Assembly (NCBI GenBank): GCA_947359465.1
Contig: OX375880.1
Location: 15,198,120 to 15,262,119, forward strand
DNA: 64,000 nt
Reading direction: 5' to 3'
DNA from: Metellina segmentata
Taxonomy: Eukaryota; Arthropoda; Arachnida; Araneae; Tetragnathidae
Under the pieces are notes generated by a model. It searched no databases. It was given only the letters and a program-made list of their open reading frames with translations, and was not told the DNA's origin. A program made the position numbers and the translations under genes. Positions 50,898-62,998 of this stretch are shown here, one piece after another. Position 1 is the first letter of the stretch. The number at the start of each line of letters is the position of its first letter.

Positions 50898-52962
50898 ATG
50901 GGAATACTTCACACAAAATACTCTCCCCACATCTCAGTCAAATACCTTTTCATTCCCTTAGAAATTACATCGCCTGAGAACATGGATTGGCAGCTTTGGA
51001 ATACAACGCTCCCTCCCATCTCGCTCGGCAGCACGTTAATTTCTATGGGAATATTTCTCACAAAACCCTCTCCCCACATCTCAGTCAAACACCTTTTCAT
51101 TGCCTTAGAAATTACATCGCCTGAGAACTTGGATTGGAAGCTTTGAAATTACAACGCTCCCTCCCACCTCGCTCGGCAGCACGTTAATTTCTATGGGAAT
51201 ACTTCACACAAAATACTCTCCCCACATCTCAGTCAAACACCTTTTCATTCCCTTAGAAATTACATCGCCTGAGAACTTGGATTGGGAGCTTTGGAATACA
51301 ACGCTCCCTCCCATCTCGCTCGGCAGCACGTTAATTTCTATGGGAATACTTCACACAAAACACTCTCCCCACATCTCAGTCAAACACCTTTTCATTCTCT
51401 TAGAAATTACATCGCCTGAGAACTTGGATTGGGAGCTTTGAAATTACAACGCTCCCTCCCATCTCGCTCGGCAGCACGTTAATTTCTATGGGAATACTTC
51501 ACACAAAATACTCTCCCCACATCTCAGTCAAATACCTTTTCATTCCCTTAGAAATTACATCGCCTGAGAACTTGGATTGGGAGCTTTGGAATACAACGCT
51601 TCCTCCCATCTCCCTCGGCAGCACGTTAATTTCTATGGGAATACTTCACACAAAACACACTCCCCACATCTCAGTCAAACACCTTTTCATTCCCTTAGAA
51701 ATTACATCGCCTGAGAACTTGGATTGGGAGCTTTGAAATTACAACGCCCCCTCCCATCTCGCTCGGCAGCACGTTAATTTCTATGGGAATATTTCGCACA
51801 AAACACTCTCCCCACATCTCAGTCAAACACCTTTTCATTCCCTTAGAAATTACATCGCCTGAGAACTTGGATTGGGAGCTTTGAAATTACAACGCTCCCT
51901 CCCATCTCGCTCGGCAGCACGTTAATTTCTATGGGAATACTTCACACAAAATACTCTCCCCACATCTCAGTCAAATACCTTTTCATTCCCTTAGAAATTA
52001 CATCGCCTGAGAACTTGGATTGGGAGCTTTGGAATACAACGCTTCCTCCCATCTCGCTCGGCAGCACGTTAATTTCTATGGGAATACTTCACACAAAACA
52101 CTCTCCCCACATCTCAGTCAAACACCTTTTCATTCCCTTAGAAATTACATCGCCTGAGAACTTGGATTGGGAGCTTTGGAATACAACGCTCCCTCCCATC
52201 TCGCTCGGCAGCACGTTAATTTCTATGGGAATACTTAGCACAAAACACTCTCCCCACATCTCAGTCAAACACCTTTTCATTCCCTTAGAAATTACATCGC
52301 CTGAGAACTTGGATTGGGAGCTTTGAAATTATAACGCTCCCTCCCATCTCGCTCGGCAGCACGTTAATTTCTATGGGAATACTTCGCACAAAACACTCTC
52401 CCCACATCTCAGTCAAACACCTTTTCATTCCCTTAGAAATTACATCGCCTGAGAACTTGAATTGGGAGCTTTGAAATTACAACGCTCCCTCCCATCTCGC
52501 TCGGCAGCACGTTAATTTCTATGTGAATACTTCATACAAAATACTCTCCCCACATCTCAGTCAAATACCTTTTCATTCCCTTAGAAATTACATCGCCTGA
52601 GAACTTGGATTGGGAGCTTTGGAATACAACGCTTCCTCCCATCTCGCTCGGCAGCACGTTAATTTCTATGGGAATACTTCACACAAAACACTCTCCCCAC
52701 ATCTCAGTCAAACACCTTTTCATTCCCTTAGAAATTACATCGCCTGAGAACTTGGATTGGGAGCTTTGGAATACAACGCTCCTTCCCATCTCGCTCGGCA
52801 GCACGTTAATTTCTATGGGAATACTTAGCACAAAACACTCTCCCCACATCTCAGTCAAATACCTTTTCATTCCATTAGAAATTACATCGCCTGAGAACTT
52901 GGATTGGGAGCTTTCAAATTACAACGCTCCCTCCAATCTCGCTCGGCAGCACGTTAATTTCT
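50898..52962. repeat. 14-monomer unit, 8-mer with P-Q'-R' inserted plus P2-V-Z
   Basis: The order is PA-S-P3-T-P-Q'-R'-P2-V-W'-X'-P2-V-Z. The first four and the P2-V-W'-X' block match the 8-mers, and P-Q'-R' is added between them. X' at 52373 has ACTTCGCAC. Confidence 0.8.
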
Positions 52963-55618
52963 ATGGGAATACTTCACACAAAATACTCTCCCCACATCTC
53001 AGTCAAATACCTTTTCATTCCCTTAGAAATTACATCGCCTGAGAACATGGATTGGCAGCTTTGGAATACAACGCTCCCTCCCATCTCGCTCGGCAGCACG
53101 TTAATTTCTATGGGAATATTTCTCACAAAACACTCTCCCCACATCTCAGTCAAACACCTTTTCATTGCCTTAGAAATTACATCGCCTGAGAACTTGGATT
53201 GGAAGCTTTGAAATTACAACGCTCCCTCCCACCTCGCTCGGCAGCACGTTAATTTCTATGGGAATACTTCACACAAAATACTCTCCCCACATCTCAGTCA
53301 AACACCTTTTCATTCCCTTAGAAATTACATCGCCTGAGAACTTGGATTGGGAGCTTTGGAATACAACGCTCCCTCCCATCTCGCTCGGCAGCACGTTAAT
53401 TTCTATGGGAATACTTCACACAAAACACTCTCCCCACATCTCAGTCAAACACCTTTTCATTCCCTTAGAAATTACATCGCCTGAGAACTTGGATTGGGAG
53501 CTTTGAAGTTACAACGCTCCCTCCCATCTCGCTCGGCAGCACGTTAATTTCTATGGGAATACTTCACACAAAATACTCTCCCCACATCTCAGTCAAATAC
53601 CTTTTCATTCCCTTAGAAATTACATCGCCTGAGAACTTGGATTGGGAGCTTTGGAATACAACGCTTCCTCCCATCTCCCTCGGCAGCACGTTAATTTCTA
53701 TGGGAATACTTCACACAAAACACACTCCCCACATCTCAGTCAAACACCTTTTCATTCCCTTAGAAATTACATCGCCTGAGAACTTAGATTGGGAGCTTAG
53801 AAATTACAACGCCCCCTCCCATCTCGCTCGGCAGCACGTTAATTTCTACGGGAATATTTCGCACAAAACACTCTCCCCACATCTCAGTCAAATACCTTTT
53901 CATTCCCTTAGAAATTACATCGCCTGAGAACTTGGATTGGGAGCTTTGAAATTATAACGCTCCCTCCCATCTCGCTCGGCAGCACGTTAATTTCTATGGG
54001 AATACTTCGCACAAAACACTCTCCCCACATCTCAGTCAAACACCTTTTCATTCCCTTAGAAATTACATCGCCTGAGAACTTGAATTGGGAGCTTTGAAAT
54101 TACAACGCTCCCTCCCATCTCGCTCGGCAGCACGTTAATTTCTATGTGAATACTTCATACAAAATACTCTCCCCACATCTCAGTCAAATACCTTTTCATT
54201 CCCTTAGAAATTACATCGCCTGAGAACTTGGATTGGGAGCTTTGGAATACAACGCTTCCTCCCATCTCGCTCGGCAGCACGTTAATTTCTATGGGAATAC
54301 TTCACACAAAACACTCTCCCCACATCTCAGTCAAACACCTTTTCATTCCCTTAGAAATTACATCGCCTGAGAACTTGGATTGGGAGCTTTGGAATACAAC
54401 GCTCCTTCCCATCTCGCTCGGCAGCACGTTAATTTCTATGGGAATACTTAGCACAAAACACTCTCCCCACATCTCAGTCAAATACCTTTTCATTCCATTA
54501 GAAATTACATCGCCTGAGAACTTGGATTGGGAGCTTTCAAATTACAACGCTCCCTCCAATCTCGCTCGGCAGCACGTTAATTTCTATGGGAATACTTCAC
54601 ACAAAATACTCTCCCCACATCTCAGTCAAATACCTTTTCATTCCCTTAGAAATTACATCGCCTGAGAACATGGATTGGCAGCTTTGGAATACAACGCTCC
54701 CTCCCATCTCGCTCGGCAGCACGTTAATTTCTATGGGAATATTTCTCACAAAACACTCTCCCCACATCTCAGTCAAACACCTTTTCATTGCCTTAGAAAT
54801 TACATCGCCTGAGAACTTGGATTGGAAGCTTTGAAATTACAACGCTCCCTCCCACCTCGCTCGGCAGCACGTTAATTTCTATGGGAATACTTCACACAAA
54901 ATACTCTCCCCACATCTCAGTCAAACACCTTTTCATTCCCTTAGAAATTACATCGCCTGAGAACTTGGATTGGGAGCTTTGGAATACAACGCTCCCTCCC
55001 ATCTCGCTCGGCAGCACGTTAATTTCTATGGGAATACTTCACACAAAACACTCTCCCCACATCTCAGTCAAACACCTTTTCATTCCCTTAGAAATTACAT
55101 CGCCTGAGAACTTGGATTGGGAGCTTTGAAGTTACAACGCTCCCTCCCATCTCGCTCGGCAGCACGTTAATTTCTATGGGAATACTTCACACAAAATACT
55201 CTCCCCACATCTCAGTCAAATACCTTTTCATTCCCTTAGAAATTACATCGCCTGAGAACTTGGATTGGGAGCTTTGGAATACAACGCTTCCTCCCATCTC
55301 CCTCGGCAGCACGTTAATTTCTATGGGAATACTTCACACAAAACACACTCCCCACATCTCAGTCAAACACCTTTTCATTCCCTTAGAAATTACATCGCCT
55401 GAGAACTTAGATTGGGAGCTTAGAAATTACAACGCCCCCTCCCATCTCGCTCGGCAGCACGTTAATTTCTATGGGAATATTTCGCACAAAACACTCTCCC
55501 CACATCTCAGTCAAATACCTTTTCATTCCCTTAGAAATTACATCGACTGAGAACTTTGATTGGGAGCTTTGAAATTACAACGCTCCCTCCAATCTCGCTC
55601 GGCAGCACGTTAATTTCT
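52963..55618. repeat. Tandem 11-mer pair (1,623-bp period)
   Basis: PA-S-P3-T-P-Q''-R''-X'-P2-V-Z (52,963-54,585) is followed by PA-S-P3-T-P-Q''-R'' (54,586-55,618). The duplication reaches back to about 52,373. Shared markers are ACTTAGATTGGGAGCTTAG in Q'', GCTCCTTCCC in V and ACTTCGCAC in X'. The monomer at 53848 has an R'' head and a W'-type TATAACGC tail, marking the junction, and begins ACGGGAAT instead of ATGGGAAT. Confidence 0.82.
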
Positions 55619-55913
55619 ATGGGAATACTTCACACAAAATACTCTCCCCACATCTCAGTCAAATACCTTTTCATTCCCTTAGAAATTACATCGCCTGAGA
55701 ACATGGATTGGCAGCTTTGGAATACAACGCTCCCTCCCATCTCGCTCGGCAGCACGTTAATTTCTATGGGAATATTTCTCACAAAACCCTCTCCCCACAT
55801 CTCAGTCAAACACCTTTTCATTGCCTTAGAAATTACATCGCCTGAGAACTTGGATTGGGAGCTTTGAAATTACAACGCCCCCTCCCATCTCGCTCGGCAG
55901 CACGTTAATTTCT
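55619..55913. repeat. Last PA-S pair of the middle domain
   Basis: PA is followed by an S monomer whose tail reads GGGAGCTTTG and CGCCCCC rather than GGAAGC and CCCACCTCG. The next monomer (55914) is right-family, so the domain boundary lies here. Confidence 0.78.
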
Positions 55914-57241
55914 ATGGGAATATTTCGCACAAAACACTCTCCCCACATCTCAGTCAAATACCTTTTCATTCCCTAAGAAATTACATCGCCTGAGAACTTG
56001 GATTGGGAGCTTTGGAATACAACGCTCCCTCCCATCTCACTCGGCAGCACGTTAATTTCTATGGGAATACTTAGCACAAAACACTCTCCCCACATCTCAG
56101 TCAAATACCTTTTCATTCCCTTAGAAATTATATCGCCTGAGAACTTGGATTGGGAGCTTTGAAATTACAACGCTCCCTCCCATCTCGCTCGGCAGCACGT
56201 TAATTTCTATGGGAATACTTCACACAAAATACTCTCCCCACATCTCAGTCAAATACCTTTTCATTCCCTTAGAAATTACATCGCCTGAGAACTTGGATTG
56301 GGAGCTTTGAAATTACAACGCTCCCTCCCATCTCGCTCGGCAGCACGTTAATTTCTATGGGAATACGTCGCACAAAACACTCACCCCACATCTCAGTCAT
56401 ATAGCTTTTCATTCCCTTAGAAATTACATCACCTGAGAACTTGGATTGGGAGCTTGGAAATACAACGCTCCCTCCCATCTCGCTCGGCAGCACGTTAATT
56501 TCTATGGGAATACTTAGCACAAAACACTCTCCCCACATCTCACTCAAATACCTTTTCATTCCCTTAGAAATTATATCGCCTGAGAACTTGGATTGGGAGC
56601 TTTGAATTTACAACGCTCCCTCCCATCTCGCTCGGCAACACGTTAATTTCTATGGGAATACGTCGCACAGAACACTCTCCCCACATCTCAGTCAAATACC
56701 TTTTCATTCCCTAAGAAATTACATCGCCTGAGAACTTGGATTGGGAGCTTTGGAATACAACGCTCCCTCCCATCTCGCTCGGCAGCACGTAAATTTCTAT
56801 GGGAATACTTAGCACAAAACACTCTCCCCACATCTCAGTCAAATACCTTTTCATTCCCTTAGAAATTATATCGCCTGAGAACTTGGATTGGGAGCTTTGA
56901 AATTACAACGCTCCCTCCCATCTCGCTCGGCAGCACGTTAATTTCTGTGGGAATACTTCACACAAAAAACTCTCCCCACATCTCAGTCAAACACCTTTTC
57001 ATTCCCTTAGAAATTACATCGCCTGAGAACTTGGATTGGGAGCTTTGGAATACAACGCTCCCTCCCATCTCGCTCGTTAGCACGTTAATTTCTATGGGAA
57101 TACTTCACACAAAACACTCTCCCCACATCTCAGTCAAACACCTTTTCATTCCCTTAGAAATTACATCGCCTGAGAACTTGGATTGGGAGCTTTGAAATTA
57201 CAACGCCCCCTCCCATCTCTCTCGGCAGCACGTTAATTTCT
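55914..57241. repeat. Right-family 9-mer r1-r2-r3-r4-r5-r6-r7-r8-T2
   Basis: The unit is 1,328 bp. r4 has ACTCACCCC, r5 has CTCACTCAAATACC and GAATTTAC, r6 has CACAGAACAC. T2 (57094) has CGCCCCC and TCTCTCGG. This is the most varied unit of the domain. Confidence 0.8.
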
Positions 57242-58274
57242 ATGGGAATATTTCGCACAAAACACTCTCCCCACATCTCAGTCAAATACCTTTTCATTCC
57301 CTAAGAAATTACATCGCCTGAGAACTTGGATTGGGAGCTTTGGAATACAACGCTCCCTCCCATCTCACTCGGTAGCACTTTAATTTCTATGGGAATACTA
57401 AGCACAAAACACTCTCCCCACATCTCAGTCAAATACCTTTTCATTCCCTTAGAAATTATATCGCCTGAGAACTTGGATTGGGAGCTTTGAAATTACAACT
57501 CTCCCTCCCATCTCGCTCGGCAGCACGTTAATTTCTATGGGAATACTTCACACAAAATACTCTCCCCACATCTCAGTCAAATACCTTTTCATTCCCTTAG
57601 AAATTACATCGCCTGAGAACTTGGATTGGGAGCTTTGAAATTACAATGCTCCCTCCCATCTCGCTCGGCAGCACGTTAATTTCTATGGGAATACGTCGCA
57701 CAAAACACTCTCCCCACATCTCAGTCATATAGCTTTTCATTCCCTTAGAAATTACATCACCTGAGAACTTGGATTGGGAGCTTGGAAATACAACGCTCCC
57801 TCCCATCTCGCTCGGCAGCACGTTAATTTCTATGGGAATACTTAGCACAAAACACTCTCCCCACATCTCAGTCAAATACCTTTTCATTCCCTTAGAAATT
57901 ATATCGCCTGAGAACTTGGATTGGGAGCTTTGAAATTACAACGCTCCCTCCCATCTCGCTCGGCAACACGTTAATTTCTATGGGAATACGTCGCACAAAA
58001 CACTCTCCCCACATCTCAGTCAAATACCTTTTCATTCCCTAAGAAATTACATCGCCTGAGAACTTGGATTGGGAGCTTTGGAATACAACGCTCCCTCCCA
58101 TCTCGCTCGGCAGCACGTAAATTTCTATGGGAATACTTAGCACAAAACGCTCTCCCCACATCTCAGTCAAATACCTTTTCATTCCCTTAGAAATTATATC
58201 GCCTGAGAACTTGGATTGGGAACTTTGAAATTACAACGCTCCCTCCCATCTCGCTCGGCAGCACGTTAATTTCT
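57242..58274. repeat. Right-family 7-mer r1-r2-r3-r4-r5-r6-r7
   Basis: The unit is 1,033 bp. r1 ends CGGTAGCACTTTAATTTC, r2 has ACTAAGCAC and ACAACTCTCC, r7 has AAACGCTC and GGGAACTTTG. It is the last unit containing r1 before the 8-mer/5-mer alternation. Confidence 0.8.
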
Positions 58275-59455
58275 GTGGGAATACTTCACACAAAAAACTC
58301 TCCCCACATCTCAGTCAAACACCTTTTCATTCCCTTAGAAATTACATCGCCTGAGAACTTGGATTGGGAGCTTTGGAATACAACGCTCCCTCCCATCTCG
58401 CTCGTTAGCACGTTAATTTCTATGGGAATACTTCACACAAAACACTCTCCCGACATCTCAGTCAAATACCTTTTCATTCCCTTAGAAATTATATCGCCTG
58501 AGAACTTGGATTGGGAGCTTTGAAATTACAACGCTCCCTCCCACCTCGCTCGGCAGCACGTTAATTTCTATGGGAATACTTCACACAAAACACTCTCCCG
58601 ACATCTCAGTCAAATACCTTTTCATTCCCTTAGAAATTATATCGCCTTAGAACTTGGATTGGGAGCTTTGAAATTACAACGCTCCCTCCCATCTCGCTCG
58701 GCTGCACGTTAATTTCTATGGGAATACTTCACACAAAATACTCTCCCCACATCTCAGTCAAATACCTTTTCATTCCCTTAGAAATTACATCGCCTGAGAA
58801 CTTGGATTGGGAGCTTTGAAATTACAATGCTCCCTCCCATCTCGCTCGGCAGCACGTTAATTTCTATGGGAACACGTCGCACAAAACACTCTCCCCACAT
58901 CTCAGTCATATAGCTTTTCATTCCCTTAGAAATTACATCACCTGAGAACTTGGATTGGGAGCTTGGAAATACAACGCTCCCTCCCATCTCGCTCGGCAGC
59001 ACGTTAATTTCTATGGGAATACTTAGCACAAAACACTCTCCCCACATCTCAGTCAAATACCTTTTCATTCCCTTAGAAATTATATCGCCTGAGAACTTGG
59101 ATTGGGTGCTTTGAAATTACAACGCTCCCTCCCATCTCGCTCGGCAACACGTTAATTTCTATGGGAATACGTCGCACAAAACACTCTCCCCACATCTCAG
59201 TCAAATACCTTTTCATTCCCTAAGAAATTACATCGCCTGAGAACTTGGATTGGGAGCTTTGGAATACAACGCTCCCTCCCATCTCGCTCGGCAGCACGTA
59301 AATTTCTATGGGAATACTTAGCACAAAACGCTCTCCCCACATCTCAGTCAAATACCTTTTCATTCCCTTAGAAATTATATCGCCTGAGAACTTGGATTGG
59401 GAACTTTGAAATTACAACGCTCCCTCAAATCTCGCTCGGCAGCACGTTAATTTCT
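58275..59455. repeat. Right-family 8-mer r8-r9-r10-r3-r4-r5-r6-r7, copy 1
   Basis: The unit is 1,181 bp. Private marks are GGAACACGTCGCAC in r4, GGGTGCTTTG in r5 and CCCTCAAATCTCG closing r7. All recur at +1,919 bp. Confidence 0.84.
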
Positions 59456-60193
59456 ATGGGAATACTTCACACAAAATACTCTCCCCACATCTCAGTCAAA
59501 TACCTTTTCATTCCCTTAGAAATTACATCGCCTGAGAACTTGGATTGGGAGCTTTGAAATTACAATGCTCCCTCCCATCTCGCTCGGCAGCACGTTAATT
59601 TCTATGGGAATACGTCGCACAAAACACTCTCCCCACATCTCAGTCATATAGCTTTTCATTCCCTTAGAAATTACATCACCTGAGAACTTGGATTGGGAGC
59701 TTGGAAATACAACGCTCCCTCCCATCTCGCTCGGCAGCACGTTAATTTCTATGGGAATACTTAGCACAAAACACTCTCCCCACATCTCAGTCAAATACCT
59801 TTTCATTCCCTTAGAAATTATATCGCCTGAGAACTTGGATTGGGAGCTTTGAAATTACAACGCTCCCTCCCATCTCGCTCGGCAACACGTTAATTTCTAT
59901 GGGAATACGTCGCACAAAACACTCTCCCCACATCTCAGTCAAATACCTTTTCATTCCCTAAGAAATTACATCGCCTGAGAACTTGGATTGGGAGCTTTGG
60001 AATACAACGCTCCCTCCCATCTCGCTCGGCAGCACGTAAATTTCTATGGGAATACTTAGCACAAAACGCTCTCCCCACATCTCAGTCAAATACCTTTTCA
60101 TTCCCTTAGAAATTATATCGCCTGAGAACTTGGATTGGGAACTTTGAAATTACAACGCTCCCTCCCATCTCGCTCGGCAGCACGTTAATTTCT
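59456..60193. repeat. Right-family 5-mer r3-r4-r5-r6-r7
   Basis: The unit is 738 bp and equals the second part of the 8-mer without r8-r9-r10. Together with the preceding 8-mer it forms a 13-monomer, 1,919-bp super-unit. Confidence 0.84.
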
Positions 60194-61374
60194 GTGGGAA
60201 TACTTCACACAAAAAACTCTCCCCACATCTCAGTCAAACACCTTTTCATTCCCTTAGAAATTACATCGCCTGAGAACTTGGATTGGGAGCTTTGGAATAC
60301 AACGCTCCCTCCCATCTCGCTCGTTAGCACGTTAATTTCTATGGGAATACTTCACACAAAACACTCTCCCGACATCTCAGTCAAATACCTTTTCATTCCC
60401 TTAGAAATTATATCGCCTGAGAACTTGGATTGGGAGCTTTGAAATTACAACGCTCCCTCCCACCTCGCTCGGCAGCACGTTAATTTCTATGGGAATACTT
60501 CACACAAAACACTCTCCCGACATCTCAGTCAAATACCTTTTCATTCCCTTAGAAATTATATCGCCTTAGAACTTGGATTGGGAGCTTTGAAATTACAACG
60601 CTCCCTCCCATCTCGCTCGGCTGCACGTTAATTTCTATGGGAATACTTCACACAAAATACTCTCCCCACATCTCAGTCAAATACCTTTTCATTCCCTTAG
60701 AAATTACATCGCCTGAGAACTTGGATTGGGAGCTTTGAAATTACAATGCTCCCTCCCATCTCGCTCGGCAGCACGTTAATTTCTATGGGAACACGTCGCA
60801 CAAAACACTCTCCCCACATCTCAGTCATATAGCTTTTCATTCCCTTAGAAATTACATCACCTGAGAACTTGGATTGGGAGCTTGGAAATACAACGCTCCC
60901 TCCCATCTCGCTCGGCAGCACGTTAATTTCTATGGGAATACTTAGCACAAAACACTCTCCCCACATCTCAGTCAAATACCTTTTCATTCCCTTAGAAATT
61001 ATATCGCCTGAGAACTTGGATTGGGTGCTTTGAAATTACAACGCTCCCTCCCATCTCGCTCGGCAACACGTTAATTTCTATGGGAATACGTCGCACAAAA
61101 CACTCTCCCCACATCTCAGTCAAATACCTTTTCATTCCCTAAGAAATTACATCGCCTGAGAACTTGGATTGGGAGCTTTGGAATACAACGCTCCCTCCCA
61201 TCTCGCTCGGCAGCACGTAAATTTCTATGGGAATACTTAGCACAAAACGCTCTCCCCACATCTCAGTCAAATACCTTTTCATTCCCTTAGAAATTATATC
61301 GCCTGAGAACTTGGATTGGGAACTTTGAAATTACAACGCTCCCTCAAATCTCGCTCGGCAGCACGTTAATTTCT
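60194..61374. repeat. Right-family 8-mer, copy 2
   Basis: The unit is 1,181 bp and shares GGAACACGTCGCAC, GGGTGCTTTG (61,025) and CCCTCAAATCTCG (61,344) with copy 1 at +1,919 bp. Confidence 0.84.
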
Positions 61375-62555
61375 GTGGGAATACTTCACACAAAAAACTC
61401 TCCCCACATCTCAGTCAAGCACCTTTTCATTCCCTTAGAAATTACATCGCCTGAGAACTTGGATTGGGAGCTTTGGAATACAACGCTCCCTCCCATCTCG
61501 CTCGTTAGCACGTTAATTTCTATGGGAATACTTCACACAAAACACTCTCCCGACATCTCAGTCAAATACCTTTTCATTCCCTTAGAAATTATATCGCCTG
61601 AGAACTTGGATTGGGAGCTTTGAAATTACAACGCTCCCTCCCACCTCGCTCGGCAGCACGTTAATTTCTATGGGAATACTTCACACAAAACACTCTCCCG
61701 ACATCTCAGTCAAATACCTTTTCATTCCCTTAGAAATTATATCGCCTTAGAACTTGGATTGGGAGCTTTGAAATTACAACGCTCCCTCCCATCTCGCTCG
61801 GCTGCACGTTAATTTCTATGGGAATACTTCACACAAAATACTCTCCCCACATCTCAGTCAAATACCTTTTCATTCCCTTAGAAATTACATCGCCTGAGAA
61901 CTTGGATTGGGAGCTTTGAAATTACAATGCTCCCTCCCATCTCGCTCGGCAGCACGTTAATTTCTATGGGAACACGTCGCACAAAACACTCTCCCCACAT
62001 CTCAGTCATATAGCTTTTCATTCCCTTAGAAATTACATCACCTGAGAACTTGGATTGGGAGCTTGGAAATACAACGCTCAGTCCCATCTCGCTCGGCAGC
62101 ACGTTAATTTGTATGGGAATACTTAGCACAAAACACTCTCCCCACATCTCAGTCAAATACCTTTTCATTCCCTTAGAAATTATATCGCCTGAGAACTTGG
62201 ATTGGGAGCTTTGAAATTACAACGCTCCCTCCCATCTCGCTCGGCAACACGTTAATTTCTATGGGAATACGTCGCACAAAACACTCTCCCCACATCTCAG
62301 TCAAATACCTTTTCATTCCCTAAGAAATTACATCGCCTGAGAACTTGGATTGGGAGCTTTGGAATACAACGCTCCCTCCCAACTCGCTCGGCAGCACGTA
62401 AATTTCTATGGGAATACTTAGCACAAAACACTCTCCCCACATCTCAGTCAAATACCTTTTCATTCCCTTAGAAATTATATCGCCTGAGAACTTGGATTGG
62501 GAGCTTTGAAATTACAACGCTCCCTCCCATCTCGCTCGGCAGCACGTTAATTTCT
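61375..62555. repeat. Right-family 8-mer, copy 3
   Basis: The unit is 1,181 bp. Private changes are CAAGCACC in r8, CGCTCAGTCCC and TTTGTATGGG around r5, and CCCAACTCG in r6. r5 lacks GGGTGC. Confidence 0.83.
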
Positions 62556-62998
62556 GTGGGAATACTTCACACAAAAAACTCTCCCCACATCTCAGTCAAA
62601 CACCTTTTCATTCCCTTAGAAATTACATCGCCTGAGAACTTGGATTGGGAGCTTTGGAATACAACGCTCCCTCCCATCTCGCTCGTTAGCACGTTAATTT
62701 CTATGGGAATACTTCACACAAAACACTCTCCCGACATCTCAGTCAAATACCTTTTCATTCCCTTAGAATTTATATCGCCTGAGAACTTGGATTGGGAGCT
62801 TTGAAATTACAACGCTCCCTCCCACCTCGCTCGGCAGCACGTTAATTTCTATGGGAATACTTCACACAAAACACTCTCCCGACATCTCAGTCAAATACCT
62901 TTTCATTCCCTTAGAAATTATATCGCCTTAGAACTTGGATTGGGAGCTTTGAAATTACAACGCTCCCTCCCATCTCGCTCGGCAGCACGTTAATTTCT
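62556..62998. repeat. Partial right-family unit r8-r9-r10
   Basis: Three monomers begin a fourth 8-mer. r9 has AGAATTTATATCG, and r10 ends GGCAGCACG instead of GGCTGCACG. The unit is broken off at 62,999 by a PA-like monomer. Confidence 0.82.

Larger units (their letters stand above)
36736..55913. repeat. Middle HOR domain (P-X family)
   Basis: About 130 monomers use P, Q, R, S, T, V, W, X, Z, PA, P3, AA and BB types. Unit sizes are 8, 11, 13, 15, 18 and 20 monomers, with nested duplications. PA (ACATGG with GGCAGC) marks units at 41753, 45589, 48538, 49718, 50898, 52963, 54586 and 55619. No A to K left-family order persists after 36.7 kb. Confidence 0.85.
55914..62998. repeat. Right HOR domain (r1-r10; 8-mer 1,181 bp and 5-mer 738 bp)
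   Basis: Types: r1 (ATTTCGCAC, CCCTAAG), r2, r5 and r7 (ACTTAGCAC, TATATCG), r3 (AAATACTC, GAAATTAC, often AATGCTCC), r4 (ACGTCGCAC, CATATAGC, ATCACCTGAG, GCTTGGAAATAC), r6 (ACGTCGCAC, CCCTAAG, ending GCACGTAAATT), r8 (GTGGGAAT, AAAAAACTC, CTCGTTAGC), r9 and r10 (CCCGACATC; r10 has GCCTTAG and often GGCTGCACG). Units start at 55914, 57242, 58275, 59456, 60194, 61375 and 62556. Confidence 0.85.
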
